Origin: Actinorhabdospora filicis
Lineage (GTDB): Bacteria > Actinomycetota > Actinomycetes > Mycobacteriales > Micromonosporaceae
Direction: 5' to 3'
NCBI RefSeq assembly: GCF_030269765.1
Contig: NZ_BSTX01000001.1
Location: 186,001 to 250,000 of the forward strand
DNA: 64,000 nt
Position 1 is the stretch's first letter; each line of letters begins with the position of its first letter. A model generated the notes under the pieces. It did no database searches. It was not told where the DNA came from and was given only the letters and a program-made list of their open reading frames with translations. Positions 37,650 through 44,985 of the stretch are shown here, in pieces. Both the position numbers and the translations under genes were made by a program.

Positions 37650-39548
37650 GTGTCGACTTACGCCGTCAAGCTGCGCCCCAGCGACAACCTCCGCCTGAAG
37701 CCGCACCCCGATGCGTGCTCCGAATCCGGTTTCGCGGCTTGGTGCGACCAGCAGCGCCAAAAAGGACGGCGGCTCGCAGTGGACTTGTTCTCCGGTGCCG
37801 GAGGGCTCTCGCTCGGGCTCGAAGCGGCGGGCTGGACTGTGGCCGCCTCAGTAGACAGCGACCCACGGGCGCTCGAAACGCACCGAAGCGGATTCCCGGG
37901 GCTCGCCCTTGGCCTCGACCTCAGTGTCACCGCCGATCGTGAACGGCTGACGCGCCTGCTCGATGGCGCCGACATCGACCTCATCGCCGGTGGACCGCCG
38001 TGTCAGCCGTTCAGCCGGGCGGGACGGAGCAAGATCCGCAGTCTCGTGGCGGGCGGCAGCCGTGAGCCCGAGGATCACCGCCGCGAACTCTGGCGTGCGT
38101 TCCTCGACGTGGTCCTTACCGTTCAGCCACGAGCGATGCTCATGGAGAACGTCCCCGACATGGCCCTCGGCGACGAATTCAAAGCGGTGCGCACGATGAT
38201 CGGCGCACTCGAAGGGGCCGGCTATCGCACACAGCTCAGCTTCGTGGACGCCTGGCGCTTCGCCGTGCCCCAGCTGCGCAAAAGACTCATTCTCCTCGCA
38301 CGGCGCGACGACGGCGAGTTCGCCTGGCCCGAACCCGCGTCCACGATGACCACCCTCGCCGACGCAATAGGCGACCTCCCCGCATTGGACGTCGCCACCG
38401 ACGACATCGGCGCGCGCCGCCTGGCCTACCGGCCGGAGACCGTCTCGGATTTCGCCGGGTCGATGCGGGACGCCATGACCGAGCCCGTGATCTGGGACCA
38501 CATGACCCGTCCGGTACGGGAGGACGATCGTCAGATCTTCGATCTCATGACGCCGGACATGCTCTACACACACGTGCCGGTGCAATTGCGCCGATACTCG
38601 GTGCACACCTTCGACGACAAGTACAAGCGACTCGATTGGGCGGCTCCCTGCCGCTCGATCACCGCCCACATCGCCAAGGACGGGTACTGGTACATCCATC
38701 CGCAGCAACCACGAACGCTCAGCGTGCGGGAAGCCGCCCGAATCCAGACCTTCCCCGACCACTTCCGGTTCGCGGGTACAAGAAGCGACGCCTTCCGGCA
38801 GATCGGCAACGCCGTACCACCGCTCCTGGGGAAGGCCGCCGCCGAGGCTCTGGCCGCAGGAACGCCCCGGCACACGCAGACCACTCCAGAACGGGTTCGC
38901 GGCGCGCTCACCGCTTGGGCGCTGGCTGAGAGAGCGGGCACGGCGTGGCACGTCCTTCCGGGTGAAAAGATGACCATCCCCGTCGCGGCGGCCATGGCGA
39001 TCGGCCTCCGGCATGCGGCCTCCCCACACGATCTCTCCACCCTCGCCACTCCACTGGCGGGCAGGAAGAAGCTGCAGATCACCGACTTGGAGCGGCTTTC
39101 CAGGCCCGGGCTCCGGCGGAACACCGCGGGTGTGGTCCATCGACTGAGGTCACTCGGGGGTTCCATGCCGAACTGGCGGGATCCCGCTGATGTCATGGTG
39201 AGTCTGCGCATGGGCCCGGCCGAGGCCCGGATCTTCAGGCTGCTGCTCGGCGAGGATCTATTGCTCGACGGCCAGGGGGTTCTGCGCGTCGCCGCGCGGG
39301 TAGCGGGAACGCGATCCGACCGTGTCAACCGCCTGACAGAGGGAAGAGTGGACCTCGCGATGCTCTCCGGTTCCGGCGAGCACGCGCCATTGCGCACGGC
39401 GGCCCTGCGCCTTCTCGGCACGACCCTGTGCCGTGAGAGGATCCGCCATTGCGGTCGTTGCCCACTGCGTGCGGGCTGCCGATCCTCCATCGGCGACCGT
39501 GACCACGATCCCGAACTCGACTTCGGTCAACACCCACCTCGTTCCTGA
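37650..39548 (+). CDS. C5-cytosine DNA methyltransferase fused to endonuclease III-like Fe-S domain
   Basis: 632 residues in two parts. Residues 40-400 are a cytosine-5 methyltransferase: motif I VDLFSGAGGLSLGLEAAGW, motif IV GGPPCQPFSRAG with the catalytic Cys (near 116), motif VI LMENVPDM, motif VIII QLRKRLILLAR and motif X QIGNAVPPLLGKA. Residues 430-615 resemble a HhH-GPD glycosylase/endonuclease III: GPAEARIFRLLLGEDLLLDGQGVLRVAARV keeps an Asp where the family has its catalytic VDTHV aspartate, and CRERIRHCGRCPLRAGC has the Cx6Cx2Cx5C spacing of the endonuclease III 4Fe-4S cluster. The usual GVGxKTA lysine is not seen. GTG 37650 follows CTGGAGACC. Probable self-marking enzyme of the defence operon. 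Confidence 0.8.
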   Translation: MSTYAVKLRPSDNLRLKPHPDACSESGFAAWCDQQRQKGRRLAVDLFSGAGGLSLGLEAAGWTVAASVDSDPRALETHRSGFPGLALGLDLSVTADRERLTRLLDGADIDLIAGGPPCQPFSRAGRSKIRSLVAGGSREPEDHRRELWRAFLDVVLTVQPRAMLMENVPDMALGDEFKAVRTMIGALEGAGYRTQLSFVDAWRFAVPQLRKRLILLARRDDGEFAWPEPASTMTTLADAIGDLPALDVATDDIGARRLAYRPETVSDFAGSMRDAMTEPVIWDHMTRPVREDDRQIFDLMTPDMLYTHVPVQLRRYSVHTFDDKYKRLDWAAPCRSITAHIAKDGYWYIHPQQPRTLSVREAARIQTFPDHFRFAGTRSDAFRQIGNAVPPLLGKAAAEALAAGTPRHTQTTPERVRGALTAWALAERAGTAWHVLPGEKMTIPVAAAMAIGLRHAASPHDLSTLATPLAGRKKLQITDLERLSRPGLRRNTAGVVHRLRSLGGSMPNWRDPADVMVSLRMGPAEARIFRLLLGEDLLLDGQGVLRVAARVAGTRSDRVNRLTEGRVDLAMLSGSGEHAPLRTAALRLLGTTLCRERIRHCGRCPLRAGCRSSIGDRDHDPELDFGQHPPRS

Positions 39549-39558
39549 CCTGCATCGG

Positions 39559-39757
39559 TCACTCCTCCACCGGATTCCCGCAGTCCATCGCCGGGGCGTC
39601 ACTGGTGACGGCCCCTCTCATCGGGTAGGGCACGCCGGAGAGTGTGAAGGGGACGCCGGTGCTCTCGACGCCGGCGTCCAGGTCGTGGTGGGAGGCGTCC
39701 GGGCTCACGCCCGTGCCCCCGACCGGGTGCCGGGCGCGGATGATCTCGCGGGAGCCC
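39559..39757 (-). pseudogene. 3' remnant resembling CaiB/BaiF-type CoA-transferase
   Basis: Reading the minus strand into TGA at 39561 gives about 60 residues with real-gene codon usage, including IIRARHPVGGTG, then GVPFTLSGVPYPMRGAV. That order (RHP, then small-residue VPFxLSGxP) resembles the end of class III CoA-transferases. There is no start codon, and the frame runs into the ThrE-like gene out of frame. It is probably the surviving tail of a gene cut by a rearrangement at the edge of the defence operon. The family call is tentative. Confidence 0.4.
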
Positions 39758-40993
39758 CTAGGCGTCGACGGTCTCGCGCCGGAAGCCGCGGCTGCGGGGG
39801 CCGATGGCGGCGCCGGTGAGGATGCCCAGGGCGATCGCGGTGAGCAGCGCCAGCATGGAGGTCAGGCCGGTGAGCCCGGCGATGCGGTCGCCGCCGATCC
39901 AGGCGTCCAGGCCGCGCAGGCCGTGGGAGCCGGGGGTGAGGGTGAAGAAGGCGGTCAGGTAGAGGACGTAGACGGGCGGGCTGCCGGGGCGCCGTTCCAG
40001 GAGGAGGCAGGCCGCGGTCATGGTCACGGCGGCGAGGTAGGTCCCGGCGGTGTCGCCGGTGAGGCGGACGAACAGGAGCTGGGCGCCGTAGGTGATGAGG
40101 ACGACGGCGAGGGCCCAGGGCAGGTCGCGGGCGCGCATGTCGAAGACGAGCATGACGCCGACGGTGAAGACCGTCCAGCCGAGGATCCCGGCGAGGACGC
40201 CCATCGAGGCGGGCGCGGTGTCGTCGGTGAGGCTGGCGGCGGGCAGGCCGAGGAGCGCGAGGGCGACGATCGGCCCGAAGGCGAGGACGGCGAGCCCGGC
40301 GAGGGACTCGGTGAGGCGCGCGGCTCCGGCGGTGACGCGGCCGGTGGACAGTTCGACCATGGCCATGGTGATCGAGTCGCCGGGGATGAACACGAAGAGG
40401 GCCGGGACCATGAGGGGGATCGGGCCGCCGGTGATCCAGCCGCGCTCGTCGGCCCACAGGACGGCGAGGGACACCGCGACCGAGGCGAGCAGCGGGGCGA
40501 TCCAGCGCAGCCGGGCGGCGGCGTCGGTGGCGGTGGTGAGCAGGCCGATGAAGAGGCCGAGGGCCGCCGACCAGGCGGCCTGCTGCCAGGTGGGCTGGAG
40601 GGAGACGCCGAAGCCGAGGGTGAACAGCGCGGTGCCAATGACGCGCAGGGCCGGGCCGTACAGGCGCGGTGAGGCGCGGATGCGGTCCAGGCGCGCGGCG
40701 GCCTCGTCCACACCGGAGCGTCCGTCGAGGACGGCGGCGTACCAGGTCTTGAGGGCGGAGACGCGGTGCAGCGGCGGGACGCCGGGCAGGCCGGTGACCA
40801 CGCGGGCGCGGCCGTCGAGGGACACCGTGGCCGACTCGGGCAGCACGACGGCGGCCACGTCGCGGCCGTAGACCTCGCCGAGCCGCCGCAGTCGCCGCTC
40901 GGCGAGTTCGGTGCCCTCGTAGCCGCCGGTGACGAGGACCCCGGCGAGCGAGGCGGCCAGGTCGAGCACCGGGTCCTTCGGCTTCTCCCCCAT
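39758..40993 (-). CDS. ThrE-like threonine/serine exporter family protein
   Basis: Integral membrane protein of 411 residues. A cytoplasmic N-terminal domain (1-140) contains LVTGGYEGTELAERRLRRLGEVYGRDVAAVVLPESATVSL, the ThrE pattern. About ten membrane helices follow from RVIGTALFTLGFGVSL on, with IPLMVPALFVFIPGDSITMAMVEL and YVLYLTAFFTLTPGSHGLRG. Both halves of the exporter (DUF1212-like and DUF3815-like) are present in one chain, as in actinobacterial ThrE. The exported substrate is not certain. It stands alone, on the opposite strand from the defence operon. Confidence 0.85.
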   Translation of the reverse strand: MGEKPKDPVLDLAASLAGVLVTGGYEGTELAERRLRRLGEVYGRDVAAVVLPESATVSLDGRARVVTGLPGVPPLHRVSALKTWYAAVLDGRSGVDEAAARLDRIRASPRLYGPALRVIGTALFTLGFGVSLQPTWQQAAWSAALGLFIGLLTTATDAAARLRWIAPLLASVAVSLAVLWADERGWITGGPIPLMVPALFVFIPGDSITMAMVELSTGRVTAGAARLTESLAGLAVLAFGPIVALALLGLPAASLTDDTAPASMGVLAGILGWTVFTVGVMLVFDMRARDLPWALAVVLITYGAQLLFVRLTGDTAGTYLAAVTMTAACLLLERRPGSPPVYVLYLTAFFTLTPGSHGLRGLDAWIGGDRIAGLTGLTSMLALLTAIALGILTGAAIGPRSRGFRRETVDA

Positions 40994-41079
40994 CGCCCCA
41001 TTCTGGGTGGCCGGGACGCCCGGGGCGCGCCGAACGGGGCAACGCGGGCCGCGCTTTCCGCGGGCGTCCCCAGTGGACG

Positions 41080-41114
41080 GCCCGGCCGCCGGTGGTCTAG
41101 GACGGCGGCCGGGC
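41080..41114 (-). terminator. Stem-loop at the end of the small membrane gene
   Basis: GCCCGGCCGCC (41080-41090) and GGCGGCCGGGC (41104-41114) are perfect complements with a 13-nt loop containing the stop codon of the upstream minus-strand gene. It is a likely terminator. Confidence 0.6.
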
Positions 41115-41333
41115 GTCCCGCTTGGCGAAGGCGCCCCAGGCGATCAGGGCGAGGCCCGCGACGCCGACCACGTAGTCGGTCCAGCCGGGCAGGCCGGTCT
41201 TGCGCAGGATCCCGGCGACCCCGAAGGAGTGGTCCCACAGGGCCTCGGTGAGGGCCGAGCCGAAGCCCTGTGCGGTGAGGAGGAGTCCGATGACCACCGC
41301 GGTGGCCGTACCGGTCTTGGCGCGTTCCGACAT
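41097..41333 (-). CDS. Small membrane protein controlled by adjacent TetR regulator
   Basis: Protein of 78 residues with two hydrophobic segments (TAVVIGLLLTAQGFGSALTEAL, 11-32, and DYVVGVAGLALIAWGAF, 53-69) and a basic tail. No family recognised. The ATG at 41333 is 15 bp from a perfect 19-bp inverted repeat shared with the divergent TetR gene, so it is the probable target of that regulator. It may be induced by whatever the TetR protein binds. Confidence 0.7.
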   Translation of the reverse strand: MSERAKTGTATAVVIGLLLTAQGFGSALTEALWDHSFGVAGILRKTGLPGWTDYVVGVAGLALIAWGAFAKRDARPPS

Positions 41334-41348
41334 GCTGCGTCTCCTTTT

Positions 41349-41399
41349 TTCGATGCGCTTGTATCGGATCATACCCGGTACCGATACAAGCGCATCGAA
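41349..41399. promoter_or_regulatory. Perfect 19-bp inverted-repeat operator between divergent genes
   Basis: TTCGATGCGCTTGTATCGG (41349-41367) and CCGATACAAGCGCATCGAA (41381-41399) are exact reverse complements separated by 13 bp. They fill most of the 78-bp gap between the small membrane gene and the TetR gene. This is a typical place for a TetR operator. Two identical sites would allow two dimers to bind. Confidence 0.85.
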
Positions 41400-41411
41400 T
41401 AGACTGTCCCC

Positions 41412-42008
41412 ATGCCGAAACAGGTGGACCACAAGGCGCGCCGCCGCCAGATCGCCGAAGCCGTCACCGCGCTCATCTCCGAGGGCGGGCTGGAGGCGGC
41501 GACGCTGCGCGAGATCGCAGCGCGCGCCGGGGTCTCCATGGGCGCGGTGCAGCGCTGCTTCTCCACCAAGGAGGAGATGATGGTCTTCGTCCACGAGCAC
41601 CTCGGCGAGCTGGCCACCGCGCAGATCGAGGGCCGCATCGCCGCCTCGGGCGCCGGGGACGATCCCGTCGCGATCCTCACCGAGACCGTCCGCGGCATCA
41701 CCCCGCTGACCGCGGAGGACCTGCCGTGGACGCGCGCGTGGCTGGTCTTCGCCGCGCAGGCCGCCACCGATCCGCGGCTGGCGGCGGTGCAGCGCGAGGC
41801 CAACCGCGGCCTCTTCCGGCTGCTGTCGGTGCTGGTGCGCGCCGGGGTGGACGCCGGTGGCCTGCGGGCCGGGCTGGACCCCGAGACCACCGCCCGGGAC
41901 CTCCTGGCGCTCACCGACGGCCTGGGCGTCCAGGTGCTCGTCGGCGTCCACACGGTGGCGACCGCGCGCGAATCCGTCGAGCGCGCCCTGGCGGCGCTCA
42001 GGCCGTGA
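41412..42008 (+). CDS. TetR-family transcriptional repressor
   Basis: Protein of 198 residues with an N-terminal TetR helix-turn-helix: RRRQIAEAVTALISEGGLEAATLREIAARAGVSMGAVQRCFSTKEEMMVFV (residues 9-59). A ligand-binding helical domain with a TetR_C-like C-terminus follows. It starts at ATG 41412, 12 bp after a perfect inverted repeat. It is divergent from a two-helix membrane protein and its stop overlaps the convergent flavoprotein gene by 11 bp. The ligand is unknown. Confidence 0.9.
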   Translation: MPKQVDHKARRRQIAEAVTALISEGGLEAATLREIAARAGVSMGAVQRCFSTKEEMMVFVHEHLGELATAQIEGRIAASGAGDDPVAILTETVRGITPLTAEDLPWTRAWLVFAAQAATDPRLAAVQREANRGLFRLLSVLVRAGVDAGGLRAGLDPETTARDLLALTDGLGVQVLVGVHTVATARESVERALAALRP

Positions 42009-42918
42009 GGCGCCGCGCGGTGTCCTCGGCGACCAGGTCGGCGTTGATCTGGGCGCCCGCCAGCGCGCCCGCGGCCGCCGCCGCGCCGACCTGCGCGGCG
42101 AGGTCGGTGGCGTTGCCCGCGACCCACACGCCCGGCACGGAGGTGCGCCCGGCGGGGTCTGCCGGGAGGTGCTCCCCCATGCCGGAGGGGTGCGCGACGG
42201 GGACCAGGCCCAGCCCGGCGAGGAAGCCCACGCGCGGTTCCAGGCGCGTGGCCACCGCGATGGCCTCGCGCGCCACGAGCGTCCCATCGCCCAGCCGGAC
42301 GCCGGTGAGGCGCCCGCCGCCGGTGACGGCCTCGGCGACCTCGCCCTCGACGACCGGGATGTCCCACGCGGCCAGCCGCGCGGCCTCCTCGGGGGTGGGC
42401 CGGGTGGTGTGGGCGAAGTACACGAGGTCGCCGGTCAGTCCCCTGAACAGCAGGGCCTGGTGGACCGACATCGGCCCGGTGGCCAGGACGCCGATCGCGC
42501 GGTCGCGGGCCTCCCAGCCGTGGCAGTAGGGGCAGTGCAGGACCTCGCGGCCCCACCGCTCGCGCAGGCCCGGCACGTCCGGCAGGACGTCCACGAGGCC
42601 GGTGGCGACGAGCACCCGCCGGGCGCGCAGCCGCGTCCCGTCGGCCAGCGTCGCGGTGAAGCCGTCGCCGTCGCGGGCCACGTCCACGACCACGCCCTCG
42701 GCGAAGGCGGCGCCGTAGCCGCGAGCCTGCTCGCGCCCGCGCGCCAGGATCTCCCCGGGCGGGGTGCCGTCGAGGGCGAGGAGGCCGTGGACGCCCTCGG
42801 CGGGGGCGTTCCGGGGCTCGCCGGAGTCGATCACGGTCACGGAGCGGCGGACGCGTCCCAGCATCATCGCCGCGCTCAGTCCGGCGGCCCCGCCGCCGAT
42901 CACCAGTACGTCGTTCAT
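41998..42918 (-). CDS. Thioredoxin reductase-like FAD/NAD(P)-dependent oxidoreductase
   Basis: Flavoprotein of 306 residues with an N-terminal FAD-binding Rossmann motif VLVIGGGAAGLSAAMMLGR, ATGLVDVLPDVPGL, the redox-type motif CPYCHGWE (near 136) and a C-terminal FAD motif VPGVWVAGNATDLAAQVGAAAAAG. The CxxC is placed as in thioredoxin reductases, but the partner protein is unknown. These single-gene versions are common beside XRE-cupin or TetR regulators. It is divergent from the XRE-cupin gene, with a 66-bp gap holding an inverted repeat. Confidence 0.88.
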   Translation of the reverse strand: MNDVLVIGGGAAGLSAAMMLGRVRRSVTVIDSGEPRNAPAEGVHGLLALDGTPPGEILARGREQARGYGAAFAEGVVVDVARDGDGFTATLADGTRLRARRVLVATGLVDVLPDVPGLRERWGREVLHCPYCHGWEARDRAIGVLATGPMSVHQALLFRGLTGDLVYFAHTTRPTPEEAARLAAWDIPVVEGEVAEAVTGGGRLTGVRLGDGTLVAREAIAVATRLEPRVGFLAGLGLVPVAHPSGMGEHLPADPAGRTSVPGVWVAGNATDLAAQVGAAAAAGALAGAQINADLVAEDTARRLTA

Positions 42919-42949
42919 GCCGCGAGCCTGAACCCGCACCCGCGAAACC

Positions 42950-42965
42950 GGCAAGGGAACTTGCC
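42950..42965. promoter_or_regulatory. Inverted repeat between flavoprotein and XRE-cupin genes
   Basis: GGCAAG-GGAA-CTTGCC lies in the 66-bp divergent gap, with a further half-site GGCAA at 42971. It is a probable operator for the XRE-cupin regulator and could control both directions. Confidence 0.5.
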
Positions 42966-42984
42966 GCCCTGGCAAAATCGGGGC

Positions 42985-43560
42985 ATGGACGACCTGGACC
43001 GCGCCCTCGACGGCGTCGGCGAGCGCCTGCGCGCCCTGCGCCGCGAGCGGGGCACGACGCTGGCGGAGCTGTCGGCGTCGACGGGCGTCTCGGTGAGCAC
43101 GCTCTCGCGGCTGGAGTCGGGTGGGCGGCGGCCGACGCTGGAGCTGCTGCTGCGCCTGGCACGGGCGCACGGGGTGACCCTCGATGAGCTGGTGGACGCG
43201 CCGCCGACGGGCGATCCGCGCGCCCACATGCGGCCGGTGAGCGCCTACGGGATGACGGTGGTGCCGCTGACACGGCGGCCGGGCGGGGTCCGGGCGCACA
43301 AGCTGGTCATCCGCCCGGAGGGGCCGCGCGAGCCGGATCCGCGCACGCACGAGGGCCACGAGTGGCTGTACGTGCTGAACGGGCGGTTGCGGCTGGTGCT
43401 GGGCGAGCACGACCTGGTGCTCACCCCGGGCGAGGCGGCGGAGTTCGACACGCGGGTGCCGCACTGGTTCGCCCCGGCCGGTGACGAGCCGGTGGAGCTG
43501 CTGAGCCTGATGGGCCCGCAGGGCGAGCGCGCGCACCTGCGGGTTCGGCCGAGGTCCTAG
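42985..43560 (+). CDS. XRE-family regulator with C-terminal cupin domain
   Basis: Regulator of 191 residues. Residues 12-66 form an XRE helix-turn-helix (LRALRRERGTTLAELSASTGVSVSTLSRLESGGRRPTLELLLRLARAHGVTLDEL). Residues 108-185 form a cupin barrel with HEGHEWLYVLNGRLRLVLGEHDLVLTPGEAAEFDTRVPHWFA, holding metal-binding His/Glu candidates. Such proteins sense small ligands. Its stop overlaps the convergent hydrolase stop by 4 bp. It probably regulates itself and the divergent flavoprotein. Confidence 0.9.
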   Translation: MDDLDRALDGVGERLRALRRERGTTLAELSASTGVSVSTLSRLESGGRRPTLELLLRLARAHGVTLDELVDAPPTGDPRAHMRPVSAYGMTVVPLTRRPGGVRAHKLVIRPEGPREPDPRTHEGHEWLYVLNGRLRLVLGEHDLVLTPGEAAEFDTRVPHWFAPAGDEPVELLSLMGPQGERAHLRVRPRS

Positions 43561-44453
43561 GGGCGCTCGCGGACGAACGCGGCGATCACGTCGGCGTAGG
43601 TCTCGGGTTCCTCGACGTAGGGGAAGTGCCCGGAGCCGGTGAAGGTGTGGACGCGGGCGCCGGGCGCGGTGGTCCGGTAGGCGTCGACGATGGCGGGCGC
43701 CGCGACGGTGTCGCCCTCGCCGTGGACGAGCATGGTCGGCACGGTGAGGGTGGGCAGCAGCGGCAGTAGCGAGGTGTACATGGCCGCCAGGAGCGGCAGG
43801 TGGCTCGCGCCGCGCCAGTCTTCGGCGGCGTAGCCGCTGTCGCGGTGGACGGCGTTGTAGGCGGCGAGGGCGGCCGGGTCGCGGAAGAAGAGCTCGTCGC
43901 GGCGGTCGCCGGTGGCGTTCATGAGGGCGATGGCGCCGCTCTCGGGGGTGAGGCGGCCGGGGCGGGCGGCGATCTCGCGGGCGAGGGCGGCGTTTTCGGC
44001 GTCGCCCATGTCGTCCAGGAGCGCGGCCACGGCCTGGAGGCGGGCCCGGTCGGTGAGGTCGCAGTCGAAGGCGGGGCAGTCGAAGATCGCGGCGGTGAGC
44101 GCGGTGGGGTGCGCGGTGGCGTAGCGGAGGGCGTAGTGCCCGCCGGCCGAGTGGCCGAGGACGGTCCAGGCGGGCAGCCCGAAGTGCTCGCGGAGGGCCT
44201 CGCAGTCGGCGACGATCTCCTCGACGGTCGGCTCGTGGCCTTCCGGCAGGGGGTCGGAGCGCAGGAGGCCGCGCTGGTCGAGGGAGAAGACCCGCAGGCC
44301 GCGCGCGGCGAGGTGATCGGCCTGGAAGCGCAGGAAGTCGAAGGCGGACTGCCCGGGTCCGCCGTGCAGGAACAGGAGGGGCGGCCCGTCGGCGGGCCCG
44401 CGCTCGTCGACGAAGAGGCGGGCGCCGGGGACGGTGATCATGTGCTCGGCCAT
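43557..44453 (-). CDS. Alpha/beta hydrolase, prolyl aminopeptidase-like
   Basis: Cytoplasmic hydrolase of 298 residues. The oxyanion segment FLHGGPGQSAF (near 29-39), SLDQRGLLRSD and nucleophile elbow VLGHSAGGHYALRYA (Ser near 101) are typical of the proline iminopeptidase/S33 group. The acid is likely in LVHGEGDTVAAP, and the histidine in FTGSGHFPYVEEP near the C-terminus. Substrate (an N-terminal proline peptide or a small ester) cannot be fixed. Confidence 0.87.
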   Translation of the reverse strand: MAEHMITVPGARLFVDERGPADGPPLLFLHGGPGQSAFDFLRFQADHLAARGLRVFSLDQRGLLRSDPLPEGHEPTVEEIVADCEALREHFGLPAWTVLGHSAGGHYALRYATAHPTALTAAIFDCPAFDCDLTDRARLQAVAALLDDMGDAENAALAREIAARPGRLTPESGAIALMNATGDRRDELFFRDPAALAAYNAVHRDSGYAAEDWRGASHLPLLAAMYTSLLPLLPTLTVPTMLVHGEGDTVAAPAIVDAYRTTAPGARVHTFTGSGHFPYVEEPETYADVIAAFVRERP

Positions 44454-44495
44454 CCGGCAAGGGTAGGCCGCCCCCGCGGGGCGGCCCGCTCCCGA

Positions 44496-44834
44496 TCACC
44501 GTCGCTTGAGGACGATCGCCATGGCGACGATGGGAAGCACGCTGACCGTCTGGGCGGCGGTGTACCACCACGGGCACAGCCCGGGGATCAGGTCGACGCC
44601 GACGATCGCGATCGGCATGATCACCGCGACGGTGGCCAGGCGGGCCCGGGCGCGCTCGGTGCCCCCGGCCAGCCGGAACAGGAGGGCCGCCACGATGATC
44701 AGCGCGATCGAGCGTCCCCACATGAATCCGGTGACGTCGTCACCGCCGGTGGCGACGAGGGCGAGCACTCCGGCGGACAGGGCGCCGTGGATGAGGATGA
44801 GCTTGCGGGCGGTGCGGTAGCGGGTGGCGGTCAT
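44496..44834 (-). CDS. Four-helix membrane protein of unknown function
   Basis: Protein of 112 residues with four hydrophobic segments (near 12-30, 38-54, 67-84 and 92-108) and a WGRS motif after the first. The topology resembles small DUF-type actinobacterial membrane proteins, but I do not recognise the family. It lies upstream of, and divergent from, the histidine kinase gene, with a 151-bp gap. It may be linked to that two-component system. Confidence 0.6.
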   Translation of the reverse strand: MTATRYRTARKLILIHGALSAGVLALVATGGDDVTGFMWGRSIALIIVAALLFRLAGGTERARARLATVAVIMPIAIVGVDLIPGLCPWWYTAAQTVSVLPIVAMAIVLKRR

Positions 44835-44985
44835 GGCCGGACTCCTTCGTTGGGGTGCGGCATCGAAGTTATGGATCAAGGGGGGTGGTCCGGTATGGGT
44901 CTGGGCGCACGACCGGGTGGGGCCAGGCCCACTCCCGTCGCCGAGCCCTTGGGAACGGGTGATCACCTCGTGCAGAGTGGTGCCC

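Noticed and set aside
26610..40993. Integrative element with att sites carrying the defence operon
   Set aside because: No integrase, transposase, tRNA or flanking direct repeat was seen at either edge. Only lower GC and one gene remnant support transfer.
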